Of a stretch of DNA of 64,000 bases, positions 1 to 9,398 are shown piece after piece. How positions within the stretch are numbered: the stretch's first letter is position 1; each line of letters starts with the position of its first letter. A model generated the notes under the pieces. That model was given only the letters and a program-made list of their open reading frames with translations. It made no database searches and was not told the DNA's origin. A program made the translations under genes and the position numbers. The DNA lies in NCBI GenBank assembly GCA_021787615.1, contig JAJYLP010000007.1, forward strand, positions 1 through 64,000, in the 5' to 3' direction. The stretch is from Pseudomonadota bacterium (GTDB lineage Bacteria; Pseudomonadota; Gammaproteobacteria; Steroidobacterales; Steroidobacteraceae).

Positions 1-1
1 C

Positions 2-226
2 CACAGCCGCTGGAAAGCGGCGCTATCGGCCGCCGCCCACCAGACCGTCGCCGCACGCTGGCGCAGCACCGTGCATGCCCTGAGGCTCGCAGAGCTGGAT
101 TACCGCGCGCTGTATTCGGCCGACGAGCTCGACATTCAGGCGCTACGCAGAGCGGCGCAGCGCATTGATGACCTCAAGCAGCTGCGTGCGGCGCTCGCCG
201 GAGAGCTCGACGGCCAGCCGGCCTGA
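2..226 (+). CDS. 3' end of an unidentified gene (about 74 codons visible)
   Basis: An open frame enters from the left edge and stops at the TGA at 224-226, so only the C-terminal part is present. The translated tail is rich in Ala, Arg and Leu and looks helical, with charged segments such as ALYSADELD and RIDDLKQLRAAL. No domain or catalytic motif is recognisable. The stop codon lies inside a strong inverted repeat, as expected at the end of a transcription unit, and the next gene (ggt) points towards it. The reading frame is plausible but the product cannot be named. Confidence 0.5.
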   Translation, partial: HSRWKAALSAAAHQTVAARWRSTVHALRLAELDYRALYSADELDIQALRRAAQRIDDLKQLRAALAGELDGQPA

Positions 227-240
227 CCGGCCGGCTGGCC
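212..240. terminator. Perfect 12-bp inverted repeat between convergent genes
   Basis: GGCCAGCCGGCC and GGCCGGCTGGCC pair perfectly around a 5-base loop that contains the stop codon of the upstream fragment. It sits between two converging genes, so it could end transcription from both sides. There is no T-run, so this is a hairpin rather than a classical intrinsic terminator. Confidence 0.5.
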
Positions 241-255
241 GGCTGGCCGTCGAAC

Positions 256-2046
256 TCAGTAGCCTGCGGCGAGACCTGCGGGCAGGCGCCGGTCATTGGC
301 GCCCTCGAGCATGTGGGTGCGCGGATTGACCACGATGGCTTCATCGGCGCCCCAGGACTTGATTATCTTGAAGCGGTAGCCCATCGCGCGCAGCCGCCGC
401 TCGACGCTCGGGCTCATCAGGCCGGGCTCGGCGAACACCACATCCGGATACCACTGCTGGTGCACCCGCGGCGCATTCACCGCCTGCTGCACGTTCATGC
501 CGAAGTCCGCGACGTTGAGAAAGCTCTCCAGCGTCGTCGAGATGATCGTCGAGCCGCCGGGGCTGCCGGTCACCATGAACAGCCGCTTGCCGCGCAGCAC
601 AATGGTCGGAGCCATCGAGCTCAACGGCCGCTTGCCAGGCTCGACCTGGTTGGCCTTGCCCTGCACCAGGCCGAAGGAGTTCGGCACGCCGGGCTTGGAG
701 GTGAAGTCATCCATCTCGTTGTTGAGGAAGAAACCGGTGTCGCCGGCGATCTGCCCGAGCCCGAACAGGTAGTTGATCGTGTAGGTCACTCCCACCGCGT
801 TGCCATGCCTGTCGACGATGGAGTAGTCCGTGGTGTCGGTGCCCTCATAAGGGCCGAGGCTGCCCTTCACGTCGACGGAAGGCGTGGCGGCATCTGGGCG
901 GATGGTGGCGCGCAGCTTTGCCGCATGCTGCGCCGAGAGCAGCCGGTCGATCGGGTTGTGCACGAAGGCCGGATCGCCGAGATACGTGTTGCGATCCGCA
1001 AAAGCGCGCCGCTCGGCTTCAACCAGGTAGTGCAGGCTGTCGACCGAGCCGTAGCCCCACTTGGAGAACGGATACGGCTTGATAATCTGCAGGATCTCGC
1101 AGATGGTCACCCCGCCGGAGCTCGGCGGCGGATCGGAGACAAGGGTGTAGCCGTGATAGCCGCACTCGACCGGTTTCGCCCACTGCACCGTGTAATCGGC
1201 CAGGTCTTTCATCGACAGAATGCCGCCGTGCGTGCGGCTCGCCGCCACGATCGCGCGGGCAATCGGCCCGTGATAGAACCCGCGGCTGCCCTCACGGGAG
1301 ATCATCTCCAGTGTGCGTGCGAGCTGCGGCTGGCGCAGCCGCTCGCCGGCGACGTACGGCTTGCCGTGGTTGAGGAAGATCGCTGCGACGTTCTTGTGCC
1401 TGGCGAAGTCCTTCACGCGGGCATTGAGGATTCTGACGTCACCCTGCTCGAGCACGTATCCCTCGCGTGCGAGGCGGATGGCCGGGGCCATGACCTTCTC
1501 GCGACTCATGGTGCCGTACTCGCGCAGCGCCGTGTCGAGCCCCAGCACCGTGCCTGGCACGCCGACCGAGAGGTACGTCTTGGTGCTGCGCCCCGGCACG
1601 ACTTGCCCCTTGGCATTCTGATACATCGTCGGGGTGGCTTTCAGCGGCGCCTTTTCCCGGAAATCAAGAAAGAGATTCCGGCCGCTCGCCAGGTGGACCA
1701 CCATGAAGCCGCCGCCGCCGATATTCCCGCAGCACGGATGCACCACTGCGAGGGCATAGCCCACTGCCACCGCCGCGTCGATCGCGTTGCCGCCCTCTTT
1801 GAGGATTTTCACCCCGACCTCGGTCGCGAGGTGCTGCGAGCTCACCACCATGGCGTGCCGCGCGAGTACCGGATGATCGTGCGCCAGCGCCGCCACGGTG
1901 GTCGGCGGCGCGCTTGAATCAAGCGCTTCCGGGGAAATCGCGTTCCTCGAGCCGGCGCCCGCGGCGGCCTGAGCTGCCGGCAGCGCCGCGAGAGCGGCCG
2001 CCGCCATCCACACCAGATGAGCCTTGCGCATGTGCATCACGTTCAT
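256..2046 (-). CDS. ggt: Gamma-glutamyltransferase (glutathione hydrolase)
   Basis: This Ntn-hydrolase cleaves or transfers the gamma-glutamyl group of glutathione and related peptides in the periplasm. The 596 residues match the usual length. An N-terminal signal peptide (hydrophobic run ending in an AQA-type site) is followed by the heavy-chain region. The autoprocessing site lies near residue 405, where TTDYSIVD corresponds to the TTHYSVVD that begins the light chain of the E. coli enzyme, so Thr405 should be the nucleophile. PLSSM and GSPGGSTI, which shape the active site, follow. It lies just downstream of the TonB receptor on the same strand (46 bases apart) and may share its transcript. 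Releasing amino acids from imported or exported peptides would fit the neighbouring peptidases (inference). Confidence 0.95.
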   Translation of the reverse strand: MNVMHMRKAHLVWMAAAALAALPAAQAAAGAGSRNAISPEALDSSAPPTTVAALAHDHPVLARHAMVVSSQHLATEVGVKILKEGGNAIDAAVAVGYALAVVHPCCGNIGGGGFMVVHLASGRNLFLDFREKAPLKATPTMYQNAKGQVVPGRSTKTYLSVGVPGTVLGLDTALREYGTMSREKVMAPAIRLAREGYVLEQGDVRILNARVKDFARHKNVAAIFLNHGKPYVAGERLRQPQLARTLEMISREGSRGFYHGPIARAIVAASRTHGGILSMKDLADYTVQWAKPVECGYHGYTLVSDPPPSSGGVTICEILQIIKPYPFSKWGYGSVDSLHYLVEAERRAFADRNTYLGDPAFVHNPIDRLLSAQHAAKLRATIRPDAATPSVDVKGSLGPYEGTDTTDYSIVDRHGNAVGVTYTINYLFGLGQIAGDTGFFLNNEMDDFTSKPGVPNSFGLVQGKANQVEPGKRPLSSMAPTIVLRGKRLFMVTGSPGGSTIISTTLESFLNVADFGMNVQQAVNAPRVHQQWYPDVVFAEPGLMSPSVERRLRAMGYRFKIIKSWGADEAIVVNPRTHMLEGANDRRLPAGLAAGY

Positions 2047-2092
2047 CCTATTGCATCGTTCACGAATGAGTCAGTCTTGCAGATCACGGCCA

Positions 2093-4864
2093 TCAGTTCC
2101 AGCGGTATGCCACCGTCCCGTAGTAGTACGCGCCACTGAAGCCGAATGGCGAGGAGAACGGATAGGCGAAAATGCCCGTGAAGTTATTGAGATTGTTATT
2201 GCGCTGCGGGTAGGTATTGCCGACGTTATTGCTCCCCACCGTCAGCATCCAGCCCGACCGATGATAGGACAGGCTGGCATCGAGGATGAGGCGCGCGCCG
2301 AAGGTCTGGTCGTACTTCGGGCCGTTGTTGCTGATGCTGCTCCACTGCCCGTAGCGGGTGAGCTGGCTGTGCGCGACCCAGTGGCCGACGTTCCAATCCG
2401 CCAGGATATACGCCTTGGTCAGCGGCGCAGCCGAGGTGAGGAAGCCCGCCTCCTGTCGATTGACGATGGGCAGCACCAGTCCTTGCAGAGCGTCCTGCGG
2501 CGGGTTGGGCGCAATGCCGGTGATCTCGGTCTTGTTGTAGTTCACTCCGGCGCTCAAGGCCAGCTGCGACGCGGCGAGCGGCACCGTGTAGTGCGCCACG
2601 AAATCCCCGCCGCGCGTGCGCGTATCCACTCCGTTGTAGAAGAAGGCGCCGCCATCGACGAACGGGATGCCCACAGACGTGAGGTAATTCTGCACCGCCG
2701 CGCCGGTGAGATCGCCGCTGAGGACGATGCGGTGCGCAATCGAGATCTGGTAGGCATCGAGCGTCATGTACAGTCCGTCATGCGGCGTGATCACGAGGCC
2801 CACCGAGAAGCTGTGCGATTTCTCGGCCCTCAGGGGCTGCGCGCCGAGCGCCTTAGCGGCCGGATTGGTCACGGGGAACTGACGGATGTTGTACGGGACG
2901 TTGTTGATGAAAAGGGTCGAGGTGTTCGAGTAGTACTCCTGCTGCAGCGTCGGGGCGAGGAAGCCAGACGCCGCGGTTCCGCGCACGGCAACCACTTTAT
3001 TGAACGCGTAGCGCCCCGACAGATCGTAGGTGGTGGCACCGCCGAAATCGCTGTACTGCGACCGGCGCACCGCGAATTCCGTCGAGAGAGCCTTGGTCCA
3101 GTTGCTCTCGAGATCGAGGTAGACCGCGCGGCTGTTGCGCGAATGCGAGCCGGCATCGAGCGGCGTGTAGCCGGGGAAAACCTGGGCTCCCGCGCCGGCA
3201 TAGGATTGCGGCTCGCCCTGGTAGACGGTGAACTTGTCGCTTTCGTAGTCCACGCCCCAGGCGACCAGCAGGCCGTTCTGCACCCAGCTCGGGTTGAAGA
3301 CCCGCTTGAAGTCGGCGTTCGCCACGCTCTGGCGGATCTTGTTCATGCCGATGTAAAAGTTGGTCGGCGAGGCGCTGCCGAGCGAGAAATTGAAGGTATC
3401 CGCGGTGTTGAGCTTCCAGGAGTTCCCGCCGGTATCGGCGCTGATGTCGTAATGCCAGCCGAACACCGTGCCGCGCACGCCGAGCACCTCCTGGTCGTCG
3501 AACAGGCTGCTCGCTTCAATCGGCAGGAAGCCGTGCGGATAGACCGCAACCGCGGCAGGCTGGGAGCTCTTGTACTGCGACAGCGCTCGGTAGAAGCCGC
3601 CCGCCCACACGTTGCTGTGGTTCACGATGGTGAAGCCGTACAGATGCGCTTCGGGACTGAAGTCATACTGCATGTTGATCGCGGCCTGCAGGGTGTGCTC
3701 GTCCGGCAGTCCGTAGTGGACCGTGGTGTGGCCGTAGAGCGGATCGCCAGGGAAGCGAAAATCCGGATTGGCGCGATTGGTCGACCCCTGGCGGGTGCCG
3801 TTCAGGCTCACGCGCACCCAGCCCTTGCTGCCGAGCGCCACACCGTCATCAACCCCGCCCGTCACGGTTCGGCCGTCGCCTTTGATGTATTGCCCCGCCG
3901 ACAGGAATGACGAGCCGCCCCGGGGGCCTTTCTTGAGGATGATATTGATGACGCCCGCGATGGCGCCCGAGCCGTACTGCGCCGCCGCGCCATCGCGCAG
4001 CACTTCGATGTGGTCGATGGCGTTGATGGGAATGGCGCCGAGATCGACCGGTGAGGAGCCGCGGCCGAATTCGCCGTCGACGTTGGTGATCGCGGTATCA
4101 TGGACCCGCTTGCCGTTGATGAGCACCAGGGTCTCGTTCGGCGACAGGCCGCGCAGCTGCGCCGGCTCAGAGGCGTCCGTCGCATCGGTGATCGTCGACT
4201 GCGGGAAATTGAACGACGGCAGCAGCACGCTGAGGGCGGAATTCAGATTCGTTGCGCCGGTCGCGGCCAGCTCAGTCGGGGTCACCACGTCGATGGGCGA
4301 AAGCGAGGTCGCCTCCGTCACACCGACCTCTCGCGTGCCGGTGACGATCACGGTGTGCAATGCGGAGCGGGCCCGGGGAATGCTGAGTGCGGCCTGGCTC
4401 GGCGGCGGCGGGTCGGCGGCCGGATCGGCCGCAGCGCTGGCCGGGGAGTCCGCGGCAGGATCGGCGGCGGGGTCGGGGTGAGCGAAGCTCGCCGCGATCA
4501 GCCGCGGCGGATCGGCTCTCGAGGCGAGCGTGCCGACCGGCGGCGCGCCGGGCTGGCGGATCTCGATGACCTGCGCGTTCAGCCGGCGGTAGGTCAGGTG
4601 CGTGCCGCCGAGCATGTGCTGCAGCGCATAATCGATGGTGACGTCGCCCCGCACGGCGGGCGCCTTGTGGCCGTCGGTGAGCCTGGAGAAGAAGATGATC
4701 TGGATGCCGCTCTGGCGCGCCAGCTCCTGCAGCGCCGCGGAGAGCGGCTGGCTGCTGATCGCGAGATTGAAGGTTCTCGTCGTGCCCGCCGCCGCCCACG
4801 GGGCGCTCGAGAGCAGGCAGATCAGCGCGGCAAGCACGGAAATCACGGACCATCGGCGATGCAT
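2093..4864 (-). CDS. TonB-dependent outer-membrane receptor with N-terminal STN signalling domain (FecA-like)
   Basis: The 923-residue protein has a signal peptide (about 1-26), then an STN/secretin short domain (about 30-105, starting FNLAISSQPLSAALQELA) of the type that talks to FecR. A low-complexity linker of DPAAD-type repeats follows, then the plug domain (about 170-315, with LRGLSPNETLVLINGKRV) and a 22-strand-type barrel ending in an aromatic-terminated strand (AYRWN). It should import a ligand using TonB energy and signal its presence through the STN domain. FecR and FecI genes lie directly upstream on the same strand. The ligand is unknown: the family name suggests siderophores, but the ggt and peptidase neighbours suggest a peptide-like substrate (inference). 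The start has a GGGGGAG ribosome site 6 bases upstream. Confidence 0.93.
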   Translation of the reverse strand: MHRRWSVISVLAALICLLSSAPWAAAGTTRTFNLAISSQPLSAALQELARQSGIQIIFFSRLTDGHKAPAVRGDVTIDYALQHMLGGTHLTYRRLNAQVIEIRQPGAPPVGTLASRADPPRLIAASFAHPDPAADPAADSPASAAADPAADPPPPSQAALSIPRARSALHTVIVTGTREVGVTEATSLSPIDVVTPTELAATGATNLNSALSVLLPSFNFPQSTITDATDASEPAQLRGLSPNETLVLINGKRVHDTAITNVDGEFGRGSSPVDLGAIPINAIDHIEVLRDGAAAQYGSGAIAGVINIILKKGPRGGSSFLSAGQYIKGDGRTVTGGVDDGVALGSKGWVRVSLNGTRQGSTNRANPDFRFPGDPLYGHTTVHYGLPDEHTLQAAINMQYDFSPEAHLYGFTIVNHSNVWAGGFYRALSQYKSSQPAAVAVYPHGFLPIEASSLFDDQEVLGVRGTVFGWHYDISADTGGNSWKLNTADTFNFSLGSASPTNFYIGMNKIRQSVANADFKRVFNPSWVQNGLLVAWGVDYESDKFTVYQGEPQSYAGAGAQVFPGYTPLDAGSHSRNSRAVYLDLESNWTKALSTEFAVRRSQYSDFGGATTYDLSGRYAFNKVVAVRGTAASGFLAPTLQQEYYSNTSTLFINNVPYNIRQFPVTNPAAKALGAQPLRAEKSHSFSVGLVITPHDGLYMTLDAYQISIAHRIVLSGDLTGAAVQNYLTSVGIPFVDGGAFFYNGVDTRTRGGDFVAHYTVPLAASQLALSAGVNYNKTEITGIAPNPPQDALQGLVLPIVNRQEAGFLTSAAPLTKAYILADWNVGHWVAHSQLTRYGQWSSISNNGPKYDQTFGARLILDASLSYHRSGWMLTVGSNNVGNTYPQRNNNLNNFTGIFAYPFSSPFGFSGAYYYGTVAYRWN

Positions 4865-4975
4865 GGCAAACTCCCCCGTTGACGAACTGGCGGCGATAAT
4901 CGTTGTCTTAAGGTAGAGTGCCTCTGGCCGCGATTGACCCCCCGCGGCGGGAAAAAATAATCGGTCTGGCCGTGC

Positions 4976-6184
4976 TCAACGATGAGATGGGTTCACGCGT
5001 GCCTGAGCGCCGCTCATCCCTGGTGGTCGAGCCGGCTGCAGCGTCACGATGCTCGTCCCGTCGCTCCCGCGGCGGATCACCACGCCGGGCACGTCGGAGA
5101 GAAACTCGAGCAGCGAGCGCGAATCGTCCAGCTGAATGACACCGGTGACCTGCCGCTCGCGCAGCGCGAGGCTGTCGATCACAATGTGCTGATTGCCGTC
5201 CCGGTCGAGCTCATCGACCACCTCCCCGAGGGGCCGATGCTCGAACACCAGCTGCCCGCGCGTCCAGGCGGTGGTCGCGGTGAGGTCACGGACCGGCCGG
5301 GGCGCACTCACCCCGTGCGGGGTGATGAACACCCGCTGCGCAACCCCGAGAATCAGCGCACCCGCAGGCGCCGGGAATCGCTCGAGCCGGGGCGCGACAC
5401 CCGGCGCGCGACCGGCGCCCGGCGCGAACAGTGCCGCCCGCACCGGTGCTCTGGCCTGCGCGGCGCTCATGACCGCCACGCGACCCTGAAGCACGGTCAC
5501 CGCGGCGTCCTGGGCAAGCAGATCGATGTTGAATTCCGTGCCGATGGCACGGACCACTTCGCCGTCGGCGTGCACGTCGAACGGCCGGGCCGGATCGTGG
5601 CTGACCTGGAAGAGAGCCTCGCCGCGCAGCAGATGGATGACCCGGCGGTGCCTGCGCAGTTCGACTTCGACGGCAGAGGCGGAATTCAGGGTCACCCGGG
5701 AACCATCCGCGAGCAGAATCGAGCGCTGCTCACCGGGGTGTGTCCGGTAGATCTGCGCCCCGCGCGGCAGCCACAGCCACCCCGCAAGCGCCGCGGCGAG
5801 CAGCGCCGCGGCGGCAGCGATGCCCGCGCGAAGACGCGCGCGCGGCTGTCCGGACTGACGCACCTCAGGGTGCCGGGGATCCGGTGCCGGGCACGCCCTT
5901 GCATCCGTCGGACTGAGCGCGACGGGTTCCAGCGAGACCCGGGCGGTGCGGATCAGGGCCTCGGCGGGGGTGTCCGGCCAGCGCACCGTGTCGGCGCGCA
6001 GCACCCTCATCAGCCGCTCGATCCGCAGGTAGGCCTCAATCCGCTCCGGCGAGCGCGCCACCCATGTGAGGAATTCGCGCCGATCGGCCGGCGTTGCGCC
6101 CTCGCCGTGCAGCAGCACCCACCACTGGGTCGCCTCCTCGCCCCACAGCTGGCTGCGGTCCGTTGAACGCATCAGGTCATTCAT
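4976..6184 (-). CDS. fecR: FecR-family transmembrane anti-sigma/sigma regulator
   Basis: The N-terminal cytoplasmic DUF4880-type segment (WVLLHGEGATPADRREFLTW) should bind the sigma factor. It is followed by a single membrane span (about residues 112-130, AAAALLAAALAGWLWL) and a periplasmic FecR domain (about 130-235, with GEQRSILLADGSRVTLN and GTEFNI). A C-terminal STN-like stretch follows (about 305-385). I chose the ATG at 6184 because it overlaps the stop codon of the sigma gene (ATGAATGA), which indicates translational coupling; the track start at 6196 would add four residues. The protein passes the receptor signal from the outer membrane to the sigma factor. It lies 111 bases upstream of the receptor gene. 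Confidence 0.92.
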   Translation of the reverse strand: MNDLMRSTDRSQLWGEEATQWWVLLHGEGATPADRREFLTWVARSPERIEAYLRIERLMRVLRADTVRWPDTPAEALIRTARVSLEPVALSPTDARACPAPDPRHPEVRQSGQPRARLRAGIAAAAALLAAALAGWLWLPRGAQIYRTHPGEQRSILLADGSRVTLNSASAVEVELRRHRRVIHLLRGEALFQVSHDPARPFDVHADGEVVRAIGTEFNIDLLAQDAAVTVLQGRVAVMSAAQARAPVRAALFAPGAGRAPGVAPRLERFPAPAGALILGVAQRVFITPHGVSAPRPVRDLTATTAWTRGQLVFEHRPLGEVVDELDRDGNQHIVIDSLALRERQVTGVIQLDDSRSLLEFLSDVPGVVIRRGSDGTSIVTLQPARPPGMSGAQARVNPSHR

Positions 6185-6677
6185 CGAGCACGCCACGCAA
6201 TTGTTCGTAACCGCGCGCCAGATAACGCCGCACCTGGCGCAGGGTCAACTCCAGCTCCTGCGCGATCTGCTTGTAGGAATGCTCGTCGCGCAGCCGCAGC
6301 AGCACCACCGCGCGCATCATGGGGGACATCTGCTCGAGCTGCTGGTTCAGCCGTTGCTCGGACAGCGTGGCGTCGACGGCGAGCTCCGGCAAGCACTCAT
6401 CGACCGGCGTATCGCTCTCATCCGGGCAGAAGCTCTCCATCGGCGGGTATTCGCGCCGCCACTCGGCTACGACGTGTCCGGCCACGCGCAGCAGGTACGC
6501 CTGGGGGTTGCGCACCTGCAGCAGGTCCGGAGCGCGCAGCAGCCGCAGATAGATCTCCTGCGCCAGGTCCTCGACCTCGACCGTCGAGCGCACGCGCCGG
6601 CCGAGAAACTGCATCAGGCTGCGGTTCCAACGCTGGCGCCACCCGACCAGCACGGTCGCGTTCGTCATGCTCGCCAA
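6177..6677 (-). CDS. fecI: ECF RNA polymerase sigma factor, FecI type
   Basis: The 166-residue protein has sigma region 2 (about 15-75, VEDLAQEIYLRLLR) and region 4 (about 110-160, with the helix-turn-helix HSYKQIAQELELTLRQVRRYL), joined by a short linker. This is the usual ECF layout and size. It should direct transcription of the receptor gene, and possibly of ggt, when FecR passes the ligand signal. It is the first gene of the fecI-fecR-receptor-ggt run and is divergent from the DUF885 gene. The track ATG at 6677 gives MASMTNATV; an internal ATG three codons later is equally possible. Confidence 0.93.
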   Translation of the reverse strand: MASMTNATVLVGWRQRWNRSLMQFLGRRVRSTVEVEDLAQEIYLRLLRAPDLLQVRNPQAYLLRVAGHVVAEWRREYPPMESFCPDESDTPVDECLPELAVDATLSEQRLNQQLEQMSPMMRAVVLLRLRDEHSYKQIAQELELTLRQVRRYLARGYEQLRGVLDE

Positions 6678-6982
6678 AGTCCTCCGCGATATCGCGGGTC
6701 TCCAGGAGTAATAGAGCAGCGCCGCAGCAGTATGGCCCCCTCGCGCGCTCAGGATCGGCGCGCAGTCGCGGCCAAGCTAGCGGAAACCGAAGAAGCTGGC
6801 AATCGCCCCCCCCTGAGCCATCAATTCCGGGAGGATGATTGTCCGCGCGCCGCCAGCCCGCCGGATCGCCCGACCCCCGCAGCAGGCAGTGCGGTCGCGC
6901 CTCACGTGCAGGCTGCGCCGGCGTGTCACGCGTTGATCGAGCCGGTACACTGCGGAAAAACCACGCGTACCAGGGGGGAATC
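6678..6982. other. Divergent intergenic region, fecI / DUF885 gene
   Basis: About 300 bases lie between two divergent genes. No open frame with coding character is visible. It must hold both promoters, but I cannot place -35/-10 or ECF motifs with confidence. It ends with the strong ribosome site AGGGGGGAA in front of the DUF885 gene. Confidence 0.6.
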
Positions 6983-8794
6983 ATGCTTCGCGCGCTCAAC
7001 CTGATCGCATTCTGCGCCGTGCTCGTGATCGGCGCGCCGCCACCGGCTGCGACCGCTGCAGCGTCCGCGAACGTGGCGAGCGTCGCCCTGCATCGGCTAT
7101 TCCGCGCCGAATGGCAGCGGGAAATGCGTGAGCATCCGCTCGAAGCCTCCGCCGACGGCTTTCATCAGTACGACGGGTCATGGGCGAATGAGAGCCTGAC
7201 GAATCTCGCCCGCGAGCACCAGGAGGACCTCGAGGCGCTCAAGCGCCTCGCGGTCGTCGATCGCAGCCAGCTCGACCGGCAGGACCGCATCAGCTACGAC
7301 CTGTTCAGGTACCGCTACGAGATCCGGGTCCAGGGGTACGACCTGAAGACCTATCTGATGCCGATGAACGAGCTGTGGGGGATTCAGACGCTGCGGACCC
7401 TCACCCACACCCTGCGCTTGCGGACCCTCGCCGACTACCGTCACTACATCGAGCGCCTGCGCACGATCATGCCCTACATGGACCAGACCATCGCGCTGCT
7501 GCGGCAGGGCGTCAAGGACGGCATGACCGAACCACGGGTCGTGATGCAGGGCGTGCCGGCCCAGATCGCCGCCAACATCGTATCCCGCCCGGCGGCGAGC
7601 CCCTTCTACGCGCCGTTCAGAAACATGCCCTCGCTCATCCCAGCCGCCGAGCAGGCGCGGCTGCGCGCCGAGGCCAAAGCCGCGATCGCCCAGGTGGTCA
7701 CGCCGGCCTATCGCAAGTTGCAGCAGTACTTCGACCACGACTATCTGCCGCACTGCCGCGCGAGCATCGCCGCCGAAGCGCTGCCGGATGGCAAGGCCTA
7801 CTACGCCTACATGGTACGCAAGTACACCACCACGGACCTGACGCCGCACGAGATCCATCAGATCGGCCTGAAGCGCGTCGCCGAGATCCACGCGCAGATG
7901 CAGCGCGTGTTCGACCAGATCGGCTTCAAGGGCACGTACAAGGAGTTCGTGCACTATCTGCGCACCAACCCGCGCTTCTATTACAAGCGCCCCGCGCACC
8001 TGCTCGAGGCCTACCGTGCCGCCGCCATGCGCGTCAACCCGCTGCTGGTGAGGTACTTTCCCATCTGGATCCTGCCGCGCGTGCCCTATGGCGTGCGGGC
8101 AATCCCCGCCTCGCTCGCGCCGGACACCTATCCGGCCTACTCGGTGCCGCCGGCCGGCGACGGCAGCGTCGCGGGCTACATCGCGGTCAACCTCTACAAG
8201 CCGCAGAGCCGGCCGAAATACGACATCCAGGTGCTGGTCTGCCACGAGGGCCGCCCGGGCCATCAGCTGCAGATTCCGATCGCCATGGCGCTGAAGGGCC
8301 TGCCGCAATTCCGCCGCTTCGACTATTACAGCTCCTACGGGGAGGGCTGGGCGCTCTACACCGAGTCGCTGTGCGGGCAGATGGGCCTCTACAACAATCC
8401 CTACTCCAAGTTTGGTTACCTCGACTGGCAGATGTGGCGGGCGGTACGCCTAGTGGTAGACACCGGCATCCACTCCGAGGGCTGGACCCGTGCGCAGGCG
8501 GTGCGCTATTTCGAGAACAACACCGCGCTCAGCACTCAGAACATCAACACCGAGGTCGACCGCTACATCGCCTGGCCCGGTCAGGCGCTGTCCTACATGA
8601 TCGGTCAGATGGACATCTTCCATCTGCGCCAGAAGGCCGAGCGGGTCCTTGGCCCGAAGTTCAACATCAAGGACTTCCACGCCGCGATCCTCGAGCACGG
8701 CGCCCTGCCGCTCACCATCCTCAATCACGTGATCGACCGCTGGATCCGCAACCGGCAGGTGGGTAAGCCCATGCGCCACTCGCTGGACATGTAG
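6983..8794 (+). CDS. Exported DUF885-family (putative metallopeptidase-like) protein
   Basis: The ATG at 6983 has the ribosome site AGGGGGGAA directly upstream and gives a 603-residue protein with a signal peptide (LIAFCAVLVIGAPPPAATAAA); the longer track ORF lacks these signs. The protein matches the DUF885/COG4805 family, including the helical N-terminal half and the HEGRPGHQLQ motif near residue 418. In relatives this motif reads HEGxPGHH and is thought to bind metal; here the last His is Gln. Other family landmarks are YSSYGEGWALYTE and WPGQALSYMIGQ. Family members are presumed periplasmic peptidases or hydrolases without a well-defined substrate. Its position, divergent from fecI, suggests it processes what the TonB receptor imports (inference). 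Confidence 0.9.
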   Translation: MLRALNLIAFCAVLVIGAPPPAATAAASANVASVALHRLFRAEWQREMREHPLEASADGFHQYDGSWANESLTNLAREHQEDLEALKRLAVVDRSQLDRQDRISYDLFRYRYEIRVQGYDLKTYLMPMNELWGIQTLRTLTHTLRLRTLADYRHYIERLRTIMPYMDQTIALLRQGVKDGMTEPRVVMQGVPAQIAANIVSRPAASPFYAPFRNMPSLIPAAEQARLRAEAKAAIAQVVTPAYRKLQQYFDHDYLPHCRASIAAEALPDGKAYYAYMVRKYTTTDLTPHEIHQIGLKRVAEIHAQMQRVFDQIGFKGTYKEFVHYLRTNPRFYYKRPAHLLEAYRAAAMRVNPLLVRYFPIWILPRVPYGVRAIPASLAPDTYPAYSVPPAGDGSVAGYIAVNLYKPQSRPKYDIQVLVCHEGRPGHQLQIPIAMALKGLPQFRRFDYYSSYGEGWALYTESLCGQMGLYNNPYSKFGYLDWQMWRAVRLVVDTGIHSEGWTRAQAVRYFENNTALSTQNINTEVDRYIAWPGQALSYMIGQMDIFHLRQKAERVLGPKFNIKDFHAAILEHGALPLTILNHVIDRWIRNRQVGKPMRHSLDM

Positions 8795-8802
8795 CCGTTC
8801 GC

Positions 8803-8834
8803 GCCCTGGGGGCGCCCGGCCGGGCGCCCCGGGC
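8803..8834 (+). terminator. Strong GC hairpin after the DUF885 gene
   Basis: GCCCTGGGGGCGCCCGG and CCGGGCGCCCCGGGC form a near-perfect palindrome 8 bases after the stop codon. There is no clear T-run. It is a terminator-like hairpin by position and stability. Confidence 0.5.
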
Positions 8835-9007
8835 AGCGCCGGCATGAGGTGAATCGGCGGCTCACCGCCGCCGCGGACCTGTCGCCGGCCCTGCTCGTGG
8901 AATCCCCGTATGGCCGTTGTGGCTCTCGCCCGGATACCGTGTGCCGGGTCGGATCGCGCGCGGACGCCGTGCACCGCCGTCGGCAGACAGGACACCGAAG
9001 GAGGTCT

Positions 9008-9349
9008 ATGCCACTTCAGCGGAACTCAACAGGAAATCGATGCGCCCACACGCCGGGCGACCCGGCCGCGGTGATGGAGTCCGATATGTACTCGACTCTG
9101 GTTCTGCCACGTCTCAATCACTGGTACGTCCGGTGGGACTGCGGTGAACTGTTCGAGGTGACCGCCGTCAATGATGCGCTGCGCACGGTGCAGATCGAGA
9201 GCTTCGACGGCCATACCGAGGTACTCGATGCGAGCGAGTGGGCCGCACTGTCGGTTAGTCCGACGGAGCCGCCCGGCAATTGCCTGCATCATCCATCGGG
9301 CGAGAGGGCCAGGCGCCCGGTGATCTGGATCGAGCCGACGCTGGGATGA
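9008..9349 (+). CDS. Small conserved hypothetical protein, DUF6763-like
   Basis: The conserved part reads NHWYVRWDCGELFEVTAV, followed by IESFDGHTEVLDASEW. This is the pattern of small gammaproteobacterial proteins I remember as DUF6763, which have no known function. The start at 9008 has AAGGAGG only three bases upstream and gives 113 residues. The ATG at 9074 (91 residues) or 9086 would match the conserved domain more tightly, so the true start is open. No signal peptide or membrane span is present, so it should be cytoplasmic. Confidence 0.7.
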   Translation: MPLQRNSTGNRCAHTPGDPAAVMESDMYSTLVLPRLNHWYVRWDCGELFEVTAVNDALRTVQIESFDGHTEVLDASEWAALSVSPTEPPGNCLHHPSGERARRPVIWIEPTLG

Positions 9350-9398
9350 GCGCGGCAGCGACCGAAGCGGTTGCCGGGCGCGCATTCAAGGCCGCAGC

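Noticed and set aside
313-1917. Long plus-strand ORF (534 aa) opposite ggt
   Set aside because: It is the antisense shadow of a clearly identified gene; its translation is Arg/His/Ala-rich with no domain, as expected in GC-rich DNA.
2024-3910. 628-aa plus-strand ORF opposite the TonB receptor
   Set aside because: Shadow frame; the minus strand encodes a complete STN-TonB receptor and this frame has no recognisable motif.
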